A stretch of DNA of 43,705 nucleotides from an uncultured Parabacteroides sp. (lineage in GTDB: Bacteria > Bacteroidota > Bacteroidia > Bacteroidales > Tannerellaceae), in NCBI RefSeq assembly GCF_947855115.1, contig NZ_CANTZW010000035.1, positions 1-43,705 on the forward strand, written 5' to 3'. Positions within the stretch are counted from its first letter, which is position 1; every line of letters begins with the position of its first letter. Made by a program: the position numbers and the translations under genes. This document shows, in pieces, positions 24,510 through 33,084 of this stretch. The notes beneath the pieces were generated by a model. That model saw only the letters and a program-made list of their open reading frames with translations, was not told the DNA's origin and searched no databases.

Positions 24510-25538
24510 ATGCGCAAAAACATTATTATATTAGTCAGTCTGTTGATCTTATCGCTTACGGCTTGTTCGGACAACGGCCAATATTTCGAGGAAAGCGGTT
24601 CCGTTTTTCATACAAGTTATCACATCAAATACAAAGCCAAGCAAATCTTAACCGATAAGATCGACAGTGAACTGCAACGTTTTAACCTCTCTTTAAATCC
24701 TTTCAACCCCAATTCCACGATTGCGAAAGTCAACAATAACGAAGACGTGGAAGTAGATGAATGGTTTACCGAGGTATTCAATAAGGCAGAGGAAATCTCA
24801 AAAAAATCCGGTGGAGCTTTTGATATTACTTGTGCTCCATTAGTCAATCTATGGGGATTCGGATTCAGTAAGATGGATAGCGTAACCCCGCAAATGATCG
24901 ATAGTATTAAAGCCTTTGTCGGCTATCAAAAAGTAAAACTAGAGGGGAAAAAAGTCATTAAAGAGGATCCCCGAATCTTATTGAATTGCTCTTCCATCGC
25001 CAAGGGCTATGCTTGCGATGTCATTGCCCGCTTGCTGGAAAAAGAAGGTGTAAAGAATTATATGGTAGAAATAGGAGGCGAAGTCACCATGAAAGGCGTA
25101 AATCCACAAGGAGATTGTTGGCGTATCGGTATTAACAAGCCGGAAATAGGGACTAGCGGCGTTACGAATGATGTAGAGGAGATTGTACAATTATGCAAAA
25201 AAGGAGGTGTAGCCACTTCCGGTGACTATCGAAACTTCTATATCAAGGATGGAAAGAAATATGCCCATACGATCAATCCCGCAACCGGCTATCCCGCCGG
25301 GCAAAATATTCTCAGCGCAACGATCGTGGCAGAAGACTGCATGACAGCGGATGCTTACGCTACGACTTTCATGGTTTTGGGAGTCGAGAAAGCGAAGCTA
25401 CTGGCTCAATCTACCCCCCAAATAGAATATTTCATTATTTATACGGACAACAATGGACAACAGAAAGTCACCTATTCTAAAGGTATGCTAGAATACCTTC
25501 CTAACAGAAAAACATTGGCTATCCTCGAAAATCCTTAA
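24510..25538 (+). CDS. apbE: FAD:protein FMN transferase, lipoprotein
   Basis: The 342-residue protein has a lipoprotein signal ending in SLTAC (Cys19) and the ApbE fold: FHTSYHIKY at the start of the domain, GAFDITCAPLVNLWGFG, LLNCSSIAKGYACD, YMVEIGGEV and the metal-binding MTADAYATTFMVLG. ApbE attaches FMN covalently to threonine of exported proteins, such as subunits of the Na+-pumping NADH:quinone oxidoreductase (Nqr) or Rnf. No such acceptor gene is in the window. It starts 25 bases after the dehydratase stop, and a truncated regulator-like gene follows after eight bases. Confidence 0.93.
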   Translation: MRKNIIILVSLLILSLTACSDNGQYFEESGSVFHTSYHIKYKAKQILTDKIDSELQRFNLSLNPFNPNSTIAKVNNNEDVEVDEWFTEVFNKAEEISKKSGGAFDITCAPLVNLWGFGFSKMDSVTPQMIDSIKAFVGYQKVKLEGKKVIKEDPRILLNCSSIAKGYACDVIARLLEKEGVKNYMVEIGGEVTMKGVNPQGDCWRIGINKPEIGTSGVTNDVEEIVQLCKKGGVATSGDYRNFYIKDGKKYAHTINPATGYPAGQNILSATIVAEDCMTADAYATTFMVLGVEKAKLLAQSTPQIEYFIIYTDNNGQQKVTYSKGMLEYLPNRKTLAILENP

Positions 25539-25546
25539 GTGCCTAC

Positions 25547-25924
25547 ATGAAGCGTTATTTAAATCAACTTGAATGCAAACTACTAAAAGCCGGAGATTCC
25601 CTGTTTAATACCGCAATCATGGATAATCTACTGATCTTTGTATTTTCGGGGAAACTCATCATCTATAGTCAAGAAGGGATACATATAGCGGAAGTACCAA
25701 AAGATCATTTCATGCTACTTGCCCAAAACACCAATCATAAGGTTATTGCCTCAACCCCTACCCGCCTTATCCTAATACATGCAGGTATCCTCTCCGACAT
25801 GATCATAAACGATCCGGAATGGAACGCGGAGAAACCAGTCGTCTTACCAATCCCCCCAACCTTAGCGCACACATTAAGTCAAATAGAATATTATATGAAG
25901 GATAAATACTTTACCTTGAACTGA
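25547..25924 (+). CDS. Orphan cupin-like domain resembling an AraC-type sensor, no DNA-binding part
   Basis: The 125-residue product resembles the N-terminal sensing domain of Bacteroidales AraC-family regulators: MDNLLIFVFSGKLIIYSQEG, then EVPKDHFMLLAQNTNHKVIA and a following helix. It ends at KDKYFTLN, before any helix-turn-helix. The next gene runs the other way, two bases on, so no DNA-binding half can follow. It may be a stable stand-alone sensor or a remnant left by a deletion. It begins eight bases after apbE and is probably cotranscribed. Confidence 0.6.
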   Translation: MKRYLNQLECKLLKAGDSLFNTAIMDNLLIFVFSGKLIIYSQEGIHIAEVPKDHFMLLAQNTNHKVIASTPTRLILIHAGILSDMIINDPEWNAEKPVVLPIPPTLAHTLSQIEYYMKDKYFTLN

Positions 25925-25926
25925 GA

Positions 25927-26508
25927 CTAAAAACATTTCAATTCCTGATAAAGCTTTTGCACCGGCAATCCCATCACGTTATAAAAACTACCATTGATAG
26001 CCTCCACCCCGATATAACCGATCCATTCCTGAATACCATATCCACCAGCTTTATCATAAGGCCTATACTTATCCAGATAGTAATTAATCTCCTCATCTCC
26101 CAATTTAGCGAAACAAACCGCTGATTCTACGGAAAAGCCAACATTTTTCTCTTTTGTCATAATACAAACACCCGTTATTACTTGATGTACATGATCCGAC
26201 AAAGAGTGAAGCATGGCATAGGCTTCCTCCCGATTCGTAGGTTTTCCCATAACTCCATCAAACGTCCAGACAATCGTGTCTGCCGTAATCAGCAATTCAT
26301 TATCTGCCATAGTTGATTTATAAGCCTCGGCTTTTGAACGGGCAATATATAAAGGAATCTCCATGGAATCAATCGAATCCGGGTAAGATTCGTCAATATC
26401 CGGAATTATTCTCACCTCAAAGTCAATATCCAGACCAGATAACAAATTCCGTCGCCTCGGAGAATTAGAGGCTAAGACGATCTTGTACTTTTTTAAATTT
26501 TCTAACAT
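25927..26508 (-). CDS. maf: Maf-type nucleotide pyrophosphatase
   Basis: The 193-residue enzyme opens with the Maf signature KIVLASNSPRRRNLLSGL. It also has IADTIVW-like LITADTIVWTFDGVMGKP, GVCIMTKEK, and the late YDKAGGYGIQEW and SFYNVMGLPV. Maf proteins hydrolyse non-canonical or modified nucleoside triphosphates (dTTP/UTP-type in the YhdE branch), and overexpression blocks septation in some species. It is the last gene of a minus-strand set with kdsC, 37 bases apart. Its stop is two bases from the stop of a convergent gene. Confidence 0.93.
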   Translation of the reverse strand: MLENLKKYKIVLASNSPRRRNLLSGLDIDFEVRIIPDIDESYPDSIDSMEIPLYIARSKAEAYKSTMADNELLITADTIVWTFDGVMGKPTNREEAYAMLHSLSDHVHQVITGVCIMTKEKNVGFSVESAVCFAKLGDEEINYYLDKYRPYDKAGGYGIQEWIGYIGVEAINGSFYNVMGLPVQKLYQELKCF

Positions 26509-26545
26509 ACCCTATTCGATTAAGCATTACACATTCACCTAAATT

Positions 26546-27067
26546 TCACCATCCAAAAGCTTCCTCTCCGAACCAGTGTCCTTGTGCCCGCATCGTTTGT
26601 TCGATCACGTCTCTAGCTACACCTTCACCACCTCTCCGAGAGGATATATATTTCGCTATCTCCTTGATCTCTGGAGCCGCATCCGCAGGAGCTACCGGTA
26701 ATCCGACTTGTGTCATTACCTCGTAATCCGGAATATCATCGCCCGCATACATAACCTGTTCAGGAGACAAGCCTGTTTTTTCCATGAAATCCTTAAAATC
26801 ATGCACCTTTATAGCGCTACGCATATAAATATGTCGTATCCCCAAACGAGAAAAGCGTATTTGTACGGCTTCCGTATATCCACCCGTGATTATAGCGACC
26901 TCATAACCTTTTTTCACGGCCAATTGCAAGGCGTAACCATCTTTAATATTGACAGTACGCATCGGATCACCATTTGGATGAAGTGGAATCACATCACAAG
27001 ACAATACTCCATCTACATCAAAAACAAAAGCCTTTATTTTTGTCAAATCATAATTTATACTACTCAT
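26546..27067 (-). CDS. kdsC: KDO-8-phosphate phosphatase family protein (KdsC/YrbI)
   Basis: The 173-residue HAD-superfamily hydrolase lacks a cap domain, as KdsC does. Catalytic Asp17 and Asp19 are in FVFDVDGVL, and the later HAD motifs are IITGG and YAGDDIPDYEVM. KdsC releases phosphate from KDO 8-phosphate, giving the sugar used in the lipopolysaccharide inner core. Its start overlaps the upstream DUF2520 gene by eight bases and maf follows. Other kds genes are not in the window, so the related N-acylneuraminate-9-phosphatase activity cannot be ruled out. Confidence 0.85.
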   Translation of the reverse strand: MSSINYDLTKIKAFVFDVDGVLSCDVIPLHPNGDPMRTVNIKDGYALQLAVKKGYEVAIITGGYTEAVQIRFSRLGIRHIYMRSAIKVHDFKDFMEKTGLSPEQVMYAGDDIPDYEVMTQVGLPVAPADAAPEIKEIAKYISSRRGGEGVARDVIEQTMRAQGHWFGEEAFGW

Positions 27068-27827
27068 GCCGGGCCTCCTTATGTATACTTCGGCTTATCA
27101 ACTCGTAAATATCCCGCATATCAGGATCTTCAAGCATAGCCATATGTTTGTTTATCACATTTTCATCGTATCGTATAGCAGGACCAGTCTGGGCTTGAGC
27201 CGGTGGCATCATATGCACCTTCGCCGCTGTCTCATCAATCAATGGCAGCAAGACCTCTCTCGGTATTTGCTGTCCTGCCAAAATCTTTTCAGCCAACGCA
27301 TATATGTGATTCGTGAAATTACAGGCGAAAACTGCCGCTAAATGTAAATTCTTTCGCTTCTCGGACGAAAGGAAACGAACATCGCAAGAGAGTGCTCTAG
27401 CTACCTTCTCCAGTACCTTTTCGTCTTCAAGGGAATTCGCTTCCAAAAAGAACGGTATCTTCTTGAAATCTACCTCCCTGTTCTTACTAAATGTTTGTAA
27501 CGGATAAATTACTCCATATTTTGGTGTAAACCCTTCAAATACAGAAATCGGCATACTTCCCGCAGTATGTACCCACAAACCGTTGTTGGGCTTTACACGG
27601 GCAATAACTTCTTGGAGTACGGCATCTTTCAAAGAGAAAACATACAAGTCGGCATCATCTACGATCTTTTCCGGAAACACAGTCCAGCCACATCCCAATT
27701 TATCAGCCAAAGTCTCAGCATGTTCCTTTGTGCGACTATAGACTTGACTGATATTCATTCCAGCCTTACGCATTTCCAATGAAAGCCGGGTGGCTAAATT
27801 TCCCGCACCAATAAATACGACATTCAT
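27060..27827 (-). CDS. Rossmann-fold protein with DUF2520 domain
   Basis: The 255-residue protein starts with a dinucleotide-binding fold (VVFIGAGNLATRLSLEM, then VYSRTKEHAE). A helical C-terminal half has HLAAVFACNFTNHIYALAE and LIDETAAKV. This matches the F420/NADP-oxidoreductase-like plus DUF2520 architecture, whose substrate is unknown; the C-terminal half resembles ketopantoate or 6-phosphogluconate dehydrogenase-type domains. I choose the start at 27827, which overlaps the nitroreductase stop by four bases (ATGA), over the longer frame. It also overlaps kdsC by eight bases, so translation of the set is probably coupled. Confidence 0.85.
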   Translation of the reverse strand: MNVVFIGAGNLATRLSLEMRKAGMNISQVYSRTKEHAETLADKLGCGWTVFPEKIVDDADLYVFSLKDAVLQEVIARVKPNNGLWVHTAGSMPISVFEGFTPKYGVIYPLQTFSKNREVDFKKIPFFLEANSLEDEKVLEKVARALSCDVRFLSSEKRKNLHLAAVFACNFTNHIYALAEKILAGQQIPREVLLPLIDETAAKVHMMPPAQAQTGPAIRYDENVINKHMAMLEDPDMRDIYELISRSIHKEARHE

Positions 27828-28384
27828 TCTTCCATCCCCTTCTTCTCCTCCGGAAGAGAAAACTTTCCTATATGTATTTTCTCCCATTGTAAATGAGATT
27901 CATCAAAAGGCTTACGAACCTGATCCTTATAACCAATGCCGATAATAGATAAGACATCCAATTGATAAGGTATATCCAACAGGGAACGGACATAGTTACT
28001 CGAATCTGCCTCATCCTCCGTAACTCGGTTCCGTATCTGGCACCAGCAACTACCCAGCCCTAAATCCTCCGCTTGCAATTGCATATAAATAGAAGCGATC
28101 GAAGCATCCTCGATCCAAACATCGCTTTCCATTACATTCGCCAAGACAACCACGGCTAAGGCACAACCTTCCAAAAAGGCAGAGCCGTTTTTCTTGCATC
28201 CGGCAAGTTTCTTCAACATCTCCTTATCTTCCACCACAACAAATTGCCAAGGATTACTGCGCTTCGAGGCCGGAGCCATCAACGCCGCCTTTAAGATCAA
28301 TTCCACTTGCTCGGGTGAAAGTAATTGTTCAGTAAACTTACGGGTACTTCTTCTATTTTGTATAAGTGTTGCAAAACTCTCCAT
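27824..28384 (-). CDS. Nitroreductase family protein
   Basis: The 187-residue protein has a nitroreductase flavin fold: ATLIQNRRSTRKFTEQLLS at the start, AALMAPASKRSNPWQFVVVE, and a later IYMQLQAEDLGLGSCWCQIR. FMN and NAD(P)H use are expected. The C-terminal HLQWEKIHIGKF extends slightly beyond the domain. The ATG at 28384 is preferred because it begins the domain and follows a TATATTTG promoter element at 28424-28431. It is the first gene of the nitroreductase-DUF2520-kdsC-maf operon. The substrate is unknown. Confidence 0.9.
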   Translation of the reverse strand: MESFATLIQNRRSTRKFTEQLLSPEQVELILKAALMAPASKRSNPWQFVVVEDKEMLKKLAGCKKNGSAFLEGCALAVVVLANVMESDVWIEDASIASIYMQLQAEDLGLGSCWCQIRNRVTEDEADSSNYVRSLLDIPYQLDVLSIIGIGYKDQVRKPFDESHLQWEKIHIGKFSLPEEKKGMEE

Positions 28385-28423
28385 TTTTTTCGTTCTTTGT
28401 ACTCTTTTAATATTAAGATATCG

Positions 28424-28431
28424 CAAATATA
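28424..28431 (-). promoter_or_regulatory. -7 promoter element for the nitroreductase-kdsC-maf operon
   Basis: The minus strand reads TATATTTG, fitting TAnnTTTG, 39 bases before the ATG. The divergent TonB-receptor gene starts 122 bases from this operon's ATG. Confidence 0.5.
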
Positions 28432-28505
28432 AATATAATTTTTGCACCTATATATACGTATCATTCTTTTTTCTCGTTAGTATTTTTATAATTGAACAAT
28501 AGATT

Positions 28506-30917
28506 ATGAAGATTCGTGCGATAGCTGCGCTGCTATTTATATTTATTTCCGTGAGCGCCTTCGGTGAAGGCCGCATTAAAATCACCGGTTATGTCCGTGA
28601 TGCCGACGGTAATCCTCTGGAATTAGTGAATGTCCGGGTTAAGAATACGTTGATCGGTTCCATGACCAACGAGAAAGGATATTATTCCTTTTCCATATCA
28701 CCGGGAGACTCTATCTCCGTGATTTATTCTTGCCTGGGGTACAATAAAGCCGAGCGTATCATACCCTCGGCGCAAGCAGACATACGCCTGAATGTACAGA
28801 TGAACTATACCTCATTTGATTTAGGGGAAGTATCCGTTACGGCCATCCGTAAGCAGACCACGACCATGGAATCTTTAAACGCAGACAAGATCAAGTTACT
28901 ACCCGACCCATCCGGAGGCAGTATAGAAAGCTTGGTCGTAACGTTTGCCGGGGTATCGTCGAATAATGAGTTAAGTTCTCAGTATTCCGTACGTGGAGGT
29001 AGTTACGACGAAAATATCGTGTATGTGAATGGAATCGAAGTGTTCCGTCCACTTCTGATTCGCTCAGGACAGCAAGAAGGCCTTAGTTTTATCAATCCGG
29101 ATTTGACGGAGGCTGTCAATTTCGCCGCCGGTGGATTTGAGGCCCGCTACGGAGACAAGATGAGTTCCGTGCTAGATATTACTTATAAAAAACCAAAGAT
29201 GTTCGAAGGTTCGGCTTCCGCAAGCTTGCTGGGTGCGAATGCCTATGTAGGCAGTTCTATCGGTAAGTTTACCCAAGTAACGGGTTTCCGCTTTAAAAGT
29301 GGCCGGTCTATTTTAGGTACCATGGATACGGACGCTGAATACGACCCTAAATTTATCGATCTACAAACTTATATAACATACCAATTAGCACCTAAATGGG
29401 AAATCAATTTCTTAGGAAATCTCGCAAACAATAATTATAAATTCACACCTTATAGCAGGGAAACTTCTTTCGGTACAACCGAACATCCTAAGAACTTCAA
29501 GGTATATTTCGATGGTAGAGAAAGAGACCGTTTCCAAACTTTATTCGGGGCACTCACATTGAAGCATACCCCTAACGAGAATACGGAGTTAGGGCTTCAA
29601 GCCTCCGCTTTCAAAAGTAAGGAGGAGGAGGGGTACGACATCGCCGGAGAATATTGGCTGAGCGAGAATGGAGCGGAAAACCCAGACGACGACGCATCAG
29701 CGGCTATGTCTGTAGGCCGTTATCATGAGCACGCACGGAACCGGCTGAACTCGACGATCATGAATGTCGGACATTATGGGGTAGCCCGCCTTTTGAATAA
29801 CACCCTAAAATGGGGAGCCACGGTACAAATGGAAAAGATCAATGATAAAATCAGCGAATGGGAAAAAAGGGATTCTTCCGGCTATTCTTTGCCTCAAACC
29901 GGTAATAACGTAAGCGTATACTCAAACCTATTCTCCGATAATCAAATAGAAAGTACACGTTTCTCTGCTTATGCGCAAGATGCGTTTAAGTTCAGGACCA
30001 AACAAGGCCTATTTACATTAGTCGCAGGAATCAGAGGCAGCTATTGGACTTACAATAAAGAGTTTCTTTTCAGCCCCCGTGCCTCATTGGGGTTTATTCC
30101 GAACTTCGATCAAGATTTAACGCTTCGATTCGCAACCGGATTATATTATCAATCACCCTTTTACAAGGAATTGCGTAGAGTCGAGACAGATGAGAACGGC
30201 AATAATATCACGGTATTGAATAAAAACCTAAAATCACAACGTTCCATCCATTTCATCTTGGGAGGAGACTACACATTCCGTGCGGTAGATCGGAATTTCA
30301 AGGTTACGGCCGAGATGTATTACAAAAAATTGGACGATTTGAATCCTTACACCGTAGACAACGTCAAGATCCGTTATTACGGCGAGAACTGTGCCAAAGG
30401 TTACGCCATGGGGCTTGATGTTAAATTCTTCGGTGAATTCGTACCGGGTACCGACTCATGGATCAGCTTCTCTTTGATGAAAGCCCAACAAACAATCCGG
30501 GAAACAACAACCGTGCCTATGGCTAATAGCCAAGGCTATAATATCTCACTTTTCTTCCAAGATTATTTTCCCGGATACAAACGAGTCAAGCTAAATCTTA
30601 AAGGAGTTCTCTCCGGAGGACTCCCCCAAACAATCCCGGGTAAAGGATACGAAGCCGGCTATTTCCGGACTCCCACATATAAACGTGTGGATATTGGTCT
30701 CTCCTATCAATTGGCCGGAGGCACGGACGCTATCATGGATAGAGGTTTCTTCCGTCATCTGAAAAATATTTGGCTAGGGCTAGATGTTTTTAATATATTG
30801 GACATCAAGAATGTTAGTTCCTATTATTGGATAACGGACGTGTATAATGTTCAATATGCAGTTCCAAACTATTTAACCGGACGCCAATTGAATGTACGCT
30901 TGATTGTGGATTTTTAA
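28506..30917 (+). CDS. TonB-dependent receptor with carboxypeptidase-like N-terminal domain
   Basis: The 803-residue outer-membrane transporter has a signal peptide (about 1-20). A CarboxypepD_reg-like beta domain follows (23-100; ITGYVRDADGNPLELVNVRV, NEKGYYSFSI), then a plug domain (about 125-230, with YSVRGGSYDENIVYVNGIEV), and a 22-strand barrel ending in NVRLIVDF with a terminal aromatic residue. It takes up a substrate using TonB energy. There is no SusD partner, regulator or hydrolase next to it, so it is not a typical polysaccharide locus. It is shorter than SusC proteins (about 1,000 residues), closer to metal or vitamin receptors. The ligand is unknown. Confidence 0.93.
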   Translation: MKIRAIAALLFIFISVSAFGEGRIKITGYVRDADGNPLELVNVRVKNTLIGSMTNEKGYYSFSISPGDSISVIYSCLGYNKAERIIPSAQADIRLNVQMNYTSFDLGEVSVTAIRKQTTTMESLNADKIKLLPDPSGGSIESLVVTFAGVSSNNELSSQYSVRGGSYDENIVYVNGIEVFRPLLIRSGQQEGLSFINPDLTEAVNFAAGGFEARYGDKMSSVLDITYKKPKMFEGSASASLLGANAYVGSSIGKFTQVTGFRFKSGRSILGTMDTDAEYDPKFIDLQTYITYQLAPKWEINFLGNLANNNYKFTPYSRETSFGTTEHPKNFKVYFDGRERDRFQTLFGALTLKHTPNENTELGLQASAFKSKEEEGYDIAGEYWLSENGAENPDDDASAAMSVGRYHEHARNRLNSTIMNVGHYGVARLLNNTLKWGATVQMEKINDKISEWEKRDSSGYSLPQTGNNVSVYSNLFSDNQIESTRFSAYAQDAFKFRTKQGLFTLVAGIRGSYWTYNKEFLFSPRASLGFIPNFDQDLTLRFATGLYYQSPFYKELRRVETDENGNNITVLNKNLKSQRSIHFILGGDYTFRAVDRNFKVTAEMYYKKLDDLNPYTVDNVKIRYYGENCAKGYAMGLDVKFFGEFVPGTDSWISFSLMKAQQTIRETTTVPMANSQGYNISLFFQDYFPGYKRVKLNLKGVLSGGLPQTIPGKGYEAGYFRTPTYKRVDIGLSYQLAGGTDAIMDRGFFRHLKNIWLGLDVFNILDIKNVSSYYWITDVYNVQYAVPNYLTGRQLNVRLIVDF

Positions 30918-31012
30918 TAATCCGATTATAGATTTTCAATAAAATATATTTTTAAACACATTTACTGCGAGATAAAAATAAAGAATTATTTCTTCATTCA
31001 TAAAAAGTAGTG

Positions 31013-31020
31013 TACATTTG
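31013..31020 (+). promoter_or_regulatory. -7 promoter element for the methylmalonyl-CoA cluster
   Basis: TACATTTG fits TAnnTTTG and lies 47 bases before the epimerase ATG. No clear -33 TTG at the right spacing is seen. Confidence 0.55.
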
Positions 31021-31067
31021 CACACAATAGAAACAAACATTTACTAAATCTTTAAATTATTATTGAC

Positions 31068-31478
31068 ATGGAACTTACACATATCGAACATTTAGGTATC
31101 GCAGTGAAGAGTATCGAAGCTTGTTTACCCTATTATGAAGGCGTTCTTGGATTAAAATGCTATAATATCGAAGAAGTAGCTGACCAAAAAGTAAAAACCG
31201 CATTTTTCAAAGTAGGCCAGACTAAGATCGAATTACTAGAACCGACCAGCGAAGACAGCACGATCGCTAAATTTATCGAGAAAAAAGGTGAAGGTATCCA
31301 CCATATCGCATTCGCCGTACCCGATGTACAGGCCGCATTGAATGAGGCAGAGGAAAAAGGTGTCAAATTAATTGATAAAGCTCCTCGCGGTGGCGCAGAA
31401 GGCTTGGATATCGCTTTCCTTCACCCGAAATCAACATGCAGCGTATTGACAGAACTTTGCATGCCGGGCAATAAATAA
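31068..31478 (+). CDS. mce: Methylmalonyl-CoA epimerase
   Basis: The 136-residue enzyme has two glyoxalase/VOC half-domains. Metal-binding residues are seen in THIEHLGIAV (His7, His10 region), TKIELLEP and GIHHIAFAV. It interconverts the (R) and (S) forms of methylmalonyl-CoA. It lies 37 bases before the decarboxylase genes, which use the (S) form, and acts right after methylmalonyl-CoA mutase (not in the window). The first gene of the cluster has its own promoter. Confidence 0.95.
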   Translation: MELTHIEHLGIAVKSIEACLPYYEGVLGLKCYNIEEVADQKVKTAFFKVGQTKIELLEPTSEDSTIAKFIEKKGEGIHHIAFAVPDVQAALNEAEEKGVKLIDKAPRGGAEGLDIAFLHPKSTCSVLTELCMPGNK

Positions 31479-31515
31479 TTAAATCCGTTCATTTCTAACA
31501 ACAAATCAAAATACA

Positions 31516-33069
31516 ATGAGTAACCAGCTTGAAAAAGTAAAAGAGCTCATCGCACTTCGTGAGCAAGCTCGCTTGGGTGGAGGAGAGAAAAGAATCGAAT
31601 CACAGCACAAAAAAGGCAAATATACCGCTCGTGAGCGTATTGCCATGTTGCTTGACGAAGGTAGTTTCGAGGAATTCGACATGTTCGTCCAACATCGTTG
31701 TACGAACTTCGGTATCGAGAAAACCAAATACTTAGGCGACGGTATCGTAACGGGTTATGGTACGATTGACGGACGTCTGGTATATGTCTTCGCTCAAGAT
31801 TTCACCGTATTTGGCGGGGCTTTGTCTGAAGCATTAGCTATGAAGATCTGTAAAGTAATGGACCAAGCCATGAAAATGGGCGCTCCCGTTATCGGTTTGA
31901 ACGATTCGGGTGGGGCTCGTATTCAAGAAGGAGTAAACGCATTGGCAGGATATGCGGAGATTTTCCAACGTAATATCTTGGCCTCTGGTGTTATCCCTCA
32001 AATTTCCGGAATCTTCGGTCCTTGCGCAGGTGGAGCCGTTTATTCTCCGGCATTGACAGACTTCAACATCATGACACGTGGTACTAGCTACATGTTCTTG
32101 ACAGGTCCGAAAGTCGTAAAAACCGTAACAGGTGAGGACGTAACCCAAGAGCAATTGGGGGGAGCCAGCGTACATACGACAAAATCAGGAGTAGCCCATT
32201 TCGCCGTTGATACAGAAGAAGATGGTTTGCAACTGATCCGTAAATTGCTCAGTTTCTTACCACAGAACAACCTTGAGGAAACTCCATTGGTTGAGTGCAA
32301 AGATCCTATCGATCGTCTGGATGATGTATTGAACGATATCATTCCTGATAACGCAAATCAATCCTACGATATGTACGAGGTTATCGGAACGATTGTCGAT
32401 AATAATGAATTCCTTGAAGTTCATGCGGATTACGCAAAGAATATCATCGTAGGTTTCGCTCGTTTCAACGGGCAGGCCGTAGGTATCGTGGCCAACCAGC
32501 CGAAGGTTATGGCAGGATGTTTGGATAGCAACGCATCTCGTAAAGCAGGCCGCTTTGTTCGTTTCTGCGACGCTTTCAATATACCTTTGGTAACATTGGT
32601 TGACGTTCCGGGATTCCTTCCGGGTACAGGTCAGGAATACAACGGTGTAATCCTTCATGGCGCCAAATTGCTTTATGCTTATGGCGAAGCGACAGTACCT
32701 AAAATTACCGTCACATTACGTAAATCTTACGGTGGAGCTTATTGCGTGATGAGTTCTAAGCACTTACGCGGTGACATGAATTACGCATGGCCGACAGCCG
32801 AGATCGCTGTTATGGGTCCGAGTGGTGCCGTAGAGGTTATTTTCGCAAAAGAAGTAGCCGCTTCCGAAGATCCGAAAGCATGCGCAGCAGAGAAAGAAGC
32901 TGAATATAAGAAAGCTTTCGCTAATCCTTATAACGCAGCTCAATACGGCTATATCGATGATGTTATCGAACCGCGTAACACCCGTTTCCGTATTATTCGT
33001 GCTTTGCAGCAATTGCAGACTAAGAAGCTAAGCAATCCTGCTAAGAAACATGATAACCTGCCTCTATAA
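31516..33069 (+). CDS. mmdA: Methylmalonyl-CoA decarboxylase alpha subunit (carboxyltransferase)
   Basis: The 517-residue protein is of the acyl-CoA carboxyltransferase type (PccB/MmdA). It has HRCTNFGIEKTKYLGDGIVT, the oxyanion segments GLNDSGGARIQEGVNALAGY and GPCAGGAVYSPALTD, and the C-terminal LRKSYGGAYCVMSSKHLRGD. In the decarboxylase it transfers the carboxyl group from methylmalonyl-CoA to biotin, giving propionyl-CoA. PccB-type propionyl-CoA carboxylase would look similar, but the following biotin carrier and sodium-pump beta subunit decide for the decarboxylase. It is cytoplasmic and membrane-associated through the small subunits. Confidence 0.95.
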   Translation: MSNQLEKVKELIALREQARLGGGEKRIESQHKKGKYTARERIAMLLDEGSFEEFDMFVQHRCTNFGIEKTKYLGDGIVTGYGTIDGRLVYVFAQDFTVFGGALSEALAMKICKVMDQAMKMGAPVIGLNDSGGARIQEGVNALAGYAEIFQRNILASGVIPQISGIFGPCAGGAVYSPALTDFNIMTRGTSYMFLTGPKVVKTVTGEDVTQEQLGGASVHTTKSGVAHFAVDTEEDGLQLIRKLLSFLPQNNLEETPLVECKDPIDRLDDVLNDIIPDNANQSYDMYEVIGTIVDNNEFLEVHADYAKNIIVGFARFNGQAVGIVANQPKVMAGCLDSNASRKAGRFVRFCDAFNIPLVTLVDVPGFLPGTGQEYNGVILHGAKLLYAYGEATVPKITVTLRKSYGGAYCVMSSKHLRGDMNYAWPTAEIAVMGPSGAVEVIFAKEVAASEDPKACAAEKEAEYKKAFANPYNAAQYGYIDDVIEPRNTRFRIIRALQQLQTKKLSNPAKKHDNLPL

Positions 33070-33084
33070 TCCGTAAAACAGGAG

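Noticed and set aside
21625..28384. The two nitroreductase genes as a recent duplication.
   Set aside because: They share only family-level motifs and differ in length and context, so they look like separate family members.
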